Positions 58,318 to 64,000 of a stretch of DNA of 64,000 bases are shown piece after piece. The notes beneath the pieces are model-generated. The model did no database searches. It had not been told where the DNA came from and worked only from the letters and a program-made list of their open reading frames with translations. Position numbers and translations under genes: made by a program. The stretch's first letter is position 1. The number at the start of each line of letters is the position of its first letter. The stretch is from contig CAVXSI010000015.1 of the NCBI GenBank assembly GCA_963764365.1, positions 280,071 to 344,070 of the forward strand, written 5' to 3'. The DNA is from VRUE01 sp963764365 (GTDB taxonomy: Bacteria; Actinomycetota; Thermoleophilia; Solirubrobacterales; 70-9).

Positions 58318-59811
58318 CTACCGTCGACCGTTGTCGCTGCGATCGCCCCTGTCCGCCATAACTCGCGTGAGCAGTTCCTCGCCAGACTCGAAGTCGCGTT
58401 CCTCTTCGGAGGCAAGTACGGCCTCAGTGGTTACGAGCTCGCCGCGGAACGCTTTGACGAGCGACGCTCGGGAAATATTATCGAGCGTTTCTTGAGCCTG
58501 TTCAATCTGGGCAGTGAGGCGATCTGCCCCTTCGAGCGCCACATCTGCGCGTCGGACGATCTCATCCTGCTCCTCGCGCGGGGGCAACGGGAGCAATGTG
58601 TCCTTGATCATTCCAAGGTTGAGATTGGGCTGGACTCCGCCAACCGACAATGCGCGCATTCGCCGGTAGCTGTCCTCGAAGAACAGTCGGATGAAGGGCC
58701 TGAGGGGCCCGGATATCTCGGTGAACAGCACCGCAGCGACGGCCTGGTTGGTACTGGCCTCGATCGCCAACTCTGCGACCCGTCCGCGAGTCTGTCCCTC
58801 GCCGTACATAGCGATGAGCAGCGTTCCCGGGGGAAACAGCTTAACGTTCGTTTCTTTGAGCGCAAGTGGCGTAATCAGTTCAGTTGGCGACGTAATGGTT
58901 CCGGCGCTGACGGCTCCGCTCGTGACCCACGGAATCGTGCCGTCGTCGTAGAACGCCCGGTTCTTGCGCAAGGGAGTTGCGCCCGTGCCGACTTTGAGTA
59001 TGTCGCCGAGCCGGACCAGGCTCCACGACGAAGGGAGGAACTCCAGCTGAACCTCGGAGGTGAGGCCGTACTCATCGAACGTAGCCGCTGGCCGAACTTT
59101 GGCGGTCTGTCCTGCCTTGATCAACTCGGCATGGAGTTGATCGGATGTCGTGTCGGGATGATCCTCGCGCCAGTCCTCGGTTAGACGCCCTGAGCAGGCC
59201 GCTGCAAGCACGCCGCCCCGGAGCTGCTCCAGACCGGTACGAGCAGTCTGGAGATTGGTTTCAGCGGACGTACGATGGCGCTCGATTTCGTCGAGACGCT
59301 TAGCGATGCACCGCTGAACTGGTCGCGGCGGAAGCAAGATAGGAAGCCCACGAACCGCACGCTGTGAGAGGTGTCGGATCGTGTTGCCACGCGAGCGCTC
59401 CGCGAGAATCCCAACCGCATCCAGGAACCTGAATTGGTGATAGAGCCATGCAGTGTCGACAGCATCAGCTCGCGGGCGCACACGGTGGAGCGCATTTTGG
59501 AAGTAAAGAATCCGGGAATCGTCCCCCGACCAGACCGCAGCTCGACCCGCCTCACCCCCCTCACACACCAAAAGATCCCCAGTCTCGATAGCCAGTGACT
59601 CGCGCTCGGCATCGGAGAAGTACATCTCCGAAATGTCAGACCGATCGATACGCCCCCATTGAACGTTTGCACTACGAAGATAGGGAAGTTGCGGGTCTTT
59701 GCCTTTCTCCGCAGGGTTGATGGTCTTCCCTAGTTGCGTTTCGGCGACATCACCGAGGGTTACGCTTGTCCATCCCTGCGGCAGCGCTCGTTTTCCGTCG
59801 CGGCGATTCAC
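58318..59811 (-). CDS. hsdS: Type I restriction-modification specificity subunit
   Basis: This is a 497-residue specificity subunit with two target-recognition domains. TRD1 starts LPQGWTSVTLGDVAETQLGK and ends RGLPILLPPRPVQRCIAKRL; the first coiled-coil follows (DEIERHRTSAETNLQTARTG). TRD2 starts LPSSWSLVRLGDILKVGTGA and ends IKDTLLPLPPREEQDEIVRR with the second coiled-coil. It defines the bipartite recognition sequence, which cannot be read from here. Unlike hsdM and hsdR, its frame is intact. Its start overlaps the hsdM stop (ATGA/GTGA type, 59808-59811). Confidence 0.92.
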   Translation of the reverse strand: MNRRDGKRALPQGWTSVTLGDVAETQLGKTINPAEKGKDPQLPYLRSANVQWGRIDRSDISEMYFSDAERESLAIETGDLLVCEGGEAGRAAVWSGDDSRILYFQNALHRVRPRADAVDTAWLYHQFRFLDAVGILAERSRGNTIRHLSQRAVRGLPILLPPRPVQRCIAKRLDEIERHRTSAETNLQTARTGLEQLRGGVLAAACSGRLTEDWREDHPDTTSDQLHAELIKAGQTAKVRPAATFDEYGLTSEVQLEFLPSSWSLVRLGDILKVGTGATPLRKNRAFYDDGTIPWVTSGAVSAGTITSPTELITPLALKETNVKLFPPGTLLIAMYGEGQTRGRVAELAIEASTNQAVAAVLFTEISGPLRPFIRLFFEDSYRRMRALSVGGVQPNLNLGMIKDTLLPLPPREEQDEIVRRADVALEGADRLTAQIEQAQETLDNISRASLVKAFRGELVTTEAVLASEEERDFESGEELLTRVMADRGDRSDNGRR

Positions 59812-61227
59812 GTCACGACCTCTGTATCGTCGAGCAGCTTCTGCAGCTTGTGCAACTCTGCGGTAGCGGCTTGGAGCCCAGCGATGGCGCCGGTGGCAAG
59901 CTCGGCTGGGTCGAGCATCTCGTCGGGGTTGTCAAGCTCATCGTCGCGCAGCCACTTGAAGCTGTCGATCTTGTAGCCGCGCTCGATGATCTCGTCGAGA
60001 CTGAACTTGCGCCAGCGGCTGTCGGGTGAATCGCTTTCTGAGCGCTTCGTCCTGCCGTTTGGGTCTTCGCCATAGCAGCGTTCAAACTCTGCGAAGTGCG
60101 CCGGCGTGAGCGGCCGGGCCTTCTTGGTGATGCTGGGAACGTTGGCGCGAGCGTCGTAGAGCCAGAGCGTCTTGGTCGGCTCCCCCTTGGTGAAAAACAG
60201 GACGTTGGTCTTCGTGCCAGCGGTGTAGGGGGCGAAGGTGCCGCGCGGGCAGCGCAGCACGGTGTGGACGTTGCAGTCCTCCATCAGGACTTTGAAGACC
60301 TCGCCGGCCTGATCGGCAAACAGAACGTTGTCTGGCACCACGATGGCGGCGCGACCGCCAGGTTTGAGCAGCGTCAGGACGTGCTGGACAAAGTTGAGCT
60401 GCTTGTTGGAGGTCTCGACGACGAAGTCGTCGCGGACCGGCGCTTGGTTGGCGCCCTTGGTCCCGAATGGCGGGTTCGTGAGGATGACGTCGAAGCGCTG
60501 ACTGGTCAGGTGCCTCGTAGATCGAGTCACCATAGCGTGATGTGCGGCTCGACCTGGTGGAGGTAGAGATTCATCAGTGCCAGCCGGCGCGGCCGGGCGA
60601 CGAGCTCTTGCCCGTAGTAGGTCTTGGTGCGGATGCGCTTGGCGATGTCGCGGTGGAAGGCGCCCCCGGTTTCCTCATTGAGCCACTCATACGCGGCGAC
60701 AAGGAATCCGCCGGTGCCGCAGGCCGGGTCGCCGATGGCGAAGGTCTTTGCAACACGGGGGTCGGGCTGCATAAGTCGAACGATCGACTGGATCAGCAGG
60801 CGCGGCGTGAAGTACTGGCCGGCGCCCTTCTTGCCCTCGGCGGCGGCTTTCTCCAGCAGCCCCTCGAACGCGGCGGCCTTCACGTCGACCTCCAGGCTCG
60901 TCCACTCGGTCTCATCGACGGACTGATGAGTTGGGCTAGGGTCGCAGGGTTGGTCAGCCGGTTCTGGCTTCCGGCGAAGATGTCACCGAGCATGCCGGGC
61001 TGCTTTCCGAGCGTGCGCAGAGCGTCCTCATAGTGCTCGACGAGCCCGACCCCACTCTGAGAGCGTAGGTGGGGCCAGTCGGTCTGTTTGGGCAACTCGA
61101 CGCCCCTGCTCATCGGCCATCTTAAGGAACAGCAGATAAGTGATCTGCTCGATGTAGTCGCCGTAGTCGATGCCATCGTGGCGCAGGTTTTGGCAAATCC
61201 CCAGAGGCGTGAAACGACGTCCGTCAT
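59808..61227 (-). pseudogene. hsdM: Type I DNA methyltransferase subunit, frame broken at about five points
   Basis: All expected parts of an N6-adenine methyltransferase are present but in several frames: MTDVVSRLWGF, then NLRHDGIDYGDYIEQITYLL, then LRSQSGVGLVEHYEDALRTL, then GKKGAGQYFTPRLLIQSIVR with SAM motif DPACGTGGF, then GDSIYEAPD and RFDVILTNPPFGTKG (catalytic NPPF). The C-terminal part to 59808 is intact. Breaks fall near 61194, 61130, 60913, 60537 and 60513, each repaired by one base. As written the gene is inactive; if these are sequencing indels it would be a normal HsdM of about 470 residues. The start overlaps the hsdR stop. Confidence 0.85.
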
Positions 61228-63922
61228 GCGGCGGCAAGCTCCCTGTTCACGTCGGTCAGCAGCTCAGCGAGCTGCCCATCAAAGGCTCTGTTGGCATCTC
61301 CCCAACCACCGTAGTCGGAGAGCACCGGGACAGCGAGAAGTCCTCGCGATCGATGGAGAGGTTCTCGATCAGGTGCAGCCTGATCCGCTCCAGCCAGGCC
61401 GCCTGCTCATCGTTTAGGTCGCGGCCTTCGGTGATCTGCCGCATGGCCGTGTCGACGCGCTCCTGGGCGGTCAGCAGCGGCGCGGTTTCGAGTGCGGCGT
61501 GCTTGACCATCGAGATGATGTCGACCAGGGCCTTGTGGTAGGCGGCCTGGTGGGCGCGCTCGAGATTCTCCTCGGTGAAGTGCTCGGGCGCGGTCTTGAG
61601 CGCTTCGCAAAGCGCGATCAGCGCCTCAGGCTTCCAGTCGCTGGGCCGCGAGAGAAGGACGGAGAGCGCGTCGATCTTCTCGGCTTCCTCACGGACAAAC
61701 GCAGCGAAGGCTTTGAGGTAGTCCTCGGGCTTGTACTGGCGGCCATCGCCGCCCCTGATCAACCAATCCGATGACACGGCATCGGTGACTTGCGAAGCGA
61801 CGATGAACGTACGCTGCGGGCGGGGGTAGTTCACCAGCAGGCGCTGGAAGTCCGGGTCACGCAGCGTCTTCATCGTCGGCATGAAGACGCTCGCGCAGCA
61901 GGCCCGGAAGCCGCTCGGCGAAAGCCGCCAAGATCGCCGTCGTCGACGAAGCGGCGCGAACAGCTCGCGGGCCTCGCCGGTCATGTCCTTGTCGATGCGC
62001 TGCAGGCGCTTGAACGAGCCGCTTGGATGTTGTAGTCGCGGTCGCGGTTCTGCCAGATGTCCTCGATGATCTGCGTCGATGCGCTTGCCATCGCCCTCCG
62101 GCGGCTCGGCGGTGATGCCGGTGGTGCCTTGCGGAAGTACTCGATCAGCGTGCCGTCGAAACAGTCGAAGACGGTGAAGTGCGATCCTTGTCCGGGTGCC
62201 TTCTCGCCCTTGCGGGTGCCACGACCGAGCATCTGCTCGAACAGGATGCGCGACTTGACCGGGCGCAGGAAGACGATGAACTCCAGGTCCGGGATGTCGA
62301 CGCCGGTGGTGAGCAGGTCGACCGTGACGACGATGCCGGGCTTGGGGCGGTTGCGGAACTCGCGGATGCGCTGCAAGGGGCGGTCGACGCGGCCGGTGAT
62401 CTTGGCGACGAAGGCGTCGCCCTGGCCGAAGACTCGCTGGCCTGTCGACGAGCTGGTCGGCGTGGGAGGTGTGCGGCAGGTCGTTGGCGGCGAAGATCAG
62501 CGTCTTCGGGAATCGGCCGTGCTCGGCCTCGTGCTCGTCGGCGTAGCTGCTTGAGCTCGGTGAGGATCTTGCGGTTGGAGTCGGGCGCGGTGATCGTCGC
62601 GCTCGACGGCCGAGGCGTCGAATGCCCGCTCGTCTTCGAGCAAGTCGAGCTGTTTCGGCGCCGGTCTCGGGATCGACGAGGTCGACCTGCTCGCCCTCTT
62701 GGAGGAAGACGCCGTTGATGCGAACGTCGGAACTCGACGCGCGACGACGTCGTAGTCGACAAGGTAGCCGTCACGGACGGCGTCGCTCGTAGTCGTAGCG
62801 GTAGACGAGGTTCTCGAAGTAGGCCATCGTGTGGGCGGCCGGCGTGGCGGTCAGCCCGATCTTGATGGCGTCGAAGTGGTCGAGCGTGTCGCGCCAGACC
62901 GACACTGGTCCTCGCCGGTGTAGCCGCGGTGGCACTCGTCGGCAACGATCAGGTCGAAGGCGTGGATCGGGATGTCGAGCCGGTCGGCGTCGTCGTCGAT
63001 GGCCTCGTCGTCGACGCCGAAGGCGCGTTCTCGCCGCCGAACAGGTTCATCGCCATCCGCTGGATCGTGCAGACGTAGACGAAGGCGTCGCCGAGCTTCG
63101 GCGCGGTCAGGTAGCGAGTTCGGGCAGCACCTTGGGGTCGAACTGGCTCGTCGTCGCCGAGGTCCGCCTGCTGAAAGCGCTGGCTGAATAGACCTGGTAG
63201 ATCTTGTCGAACTTCAGTCCGGGCTCTGCCTCGAAGGAAGCGAACGCACGCACCGTCTGGGCGGCGAGCGCCCGGCGATCGACCAGGAACAGAACGCGTC
63301 GCGCGACCCCGGACTTCATCAGCCGGTAGACCTGGTTGACCGTCGTGAAGGTCTTGCCAGTGCCGGTCGCCATCGCCACCAGCAACTTGCGCTTGCCTTC
63401 GCGGATCCCCTGCTCGATCGCAGCGTTGGCCTCTGCTTGGTAGGGCCGAAGTCGCGGGTTCTGCGCCCGATCGTCGAGATTTGCCAGCTCTGCGTCGAAG
63501 TCGCGCTTCAGCATCTCGTTCAGTGCCTGAGGAGTGTGAAAGCCAGCCACCCAGCGTGATCGGTTCTGCTCACGGCGAACGTCGTGGAAGCGAATCTGCT
63601 CGCCATTGGTCGAGTACAGAAATGGCACGCCGTATTCGCCCTGCCAGCGCGGCTGTTGCTGAATCCCTCGCGAATAGCGTTCCGCTTGAGTGAGAGCGCC
63701 TTGCGGGCCGACCGTCAACTTTTTGGCCTCGACTACAGCTTGAACCCGCTGCGCTACACATAGCGCGTAGTCCGCGGGGCCTTCAAGCGTCGGCAGCTCA
63801 GGGATCGCCGCTGGCCAAAGCGATGTCTCCGGCGTCGCCTTCCGGGAAGCCATAACAGGCCATTCCGCTGCCCCCAGGCGCGGATCGATCAGATGCTCCC
63901 GCGTCTCCCTCTCGCTCGCCAC
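61224..63922 (-). pseudogene. hsdR: Type I restriction endonuclease subunit, frame broken at many points
   Basis: The first 250 residues are intact from 63922: the nuclease domain (ADYALCVAQRVQAVVEAKKL, Asp and Glu-Ala-Lys) and helicase motif I (LLVAMATGTGKTFTTVNQVY) with LFLVDRRALAAQTVRAF. From about 63190 down to 61900 the helicase continues in pieces across all three frames (for example PGIVVTVDLLTTGVDIPDLE and EQMLGRGTR at 62280-62370). The C-terminal EcoEI-type domain (DWLIRGGDGRQYKPEDYLKA) is largely intact. The repaired end reads SDYGGWGDANRAFDGQLAEL and stops at 61224, overlapping the hsdM start. At least eight frame changes are needed. Confidence 0.82.
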
Positions 63923-64000
63923 GCCGCCCCCGATCCTATGCGCGCTGCGGCTCCTCTGACGCTGTCCCTTCGCTGAACGCAGCGGAGATCCGTCGCGCGG
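63923..64000. other. Upstream of the restriction operon, no gene seen
   Basis: These are the last 78 bases, likely promoter region of the minus-strand restriction operon. I see no complete feature. Confidence 0.3.

Overview
The window is high-GC DNA from an actinobacterium, most likely class Thermoleophilia (Solirubrobacter/Conexibacter-like). I base this on composition and on protein types I associate with that group: a surface protein opening with the ALFVALGGSVYAA signature, secreted proteins with Cys-bearing Ig-like repeats, and a lone cobalamin-type ECF importer. Taxonomy is inference; there is no rRNA here.

Layout. 1-7.2 kb is the right end of an integrated element: small phage/plasmid-like genes, a RepA-like ATPase, a small resolvase and a large serine integrase. 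The integrase abuts, and apparently truncates, a response-regulator gene at about 7.2 kb. 7.2-17.7 kb is chromosomal metabolism: pyruvate phosphate dikinase, a trehalose-synthase-type glycosyltransferase, DUF192, a PfkB kinase, a PHP phosphatase, a Rho-like protein with a degenerate P-loop, GlpD and a nitroreductase. 17.7-24.5 kb is one minus-strand operon behind a cobalamin riboswitch: two secreted DUF4430 (transcobalamin beta-domain-like) proteins, EcfT, a fused double EcfA ATPase, and an S component fused to an intrinsic-factor-like alpha/alpha-toroid. 24.6-31.1 kb holds surface and secreted proteins, two CuA-like cupredoxins flanking a LysR regulator, and a vWA protein.

31.2-39.7 kb starts with a tRNA-Thr whose last base is the A of a downstream ATG. 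It continues as a tightly coupled plus-strand operon: ArgRS paralogue, aminodeoxychorismate synthase, GNAT, HDAC-like amidohydrolase, chorismate-mutase-like protein, P450 and SidA-type N-hydroxylase. This looks like an undescribed small biosynthetic cluster built on 4-amino-4-deoxychorismate. 39.7-49.5 kb contains a quinoprotein-like lipoprotein, a methyltransferase, an ECF sigma/anti-sigma/cupredoxin operon and two tandem secreted paralogues. 49.7-64 kb is a defence/toxin-antitoxin island: two 157-bp direct repeats, VapBC-like, DUF3024, GIY-YIG, a HigBA remnant, an orphan excisionase, a complete IS256-family element interrupting a small gene, ImmA/IrrE with DUF4411, and a type I restriction system.

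A caution for the whole record: many genes, especially at 1-5.3 kb and 59.8-63.9 kb, read correctly only if single bases are removed or added. Large core genes are intact. This is either real decay of the mobile regions or uncorrected long-read indels, and it should be settled before any gene is called a pseudogene.
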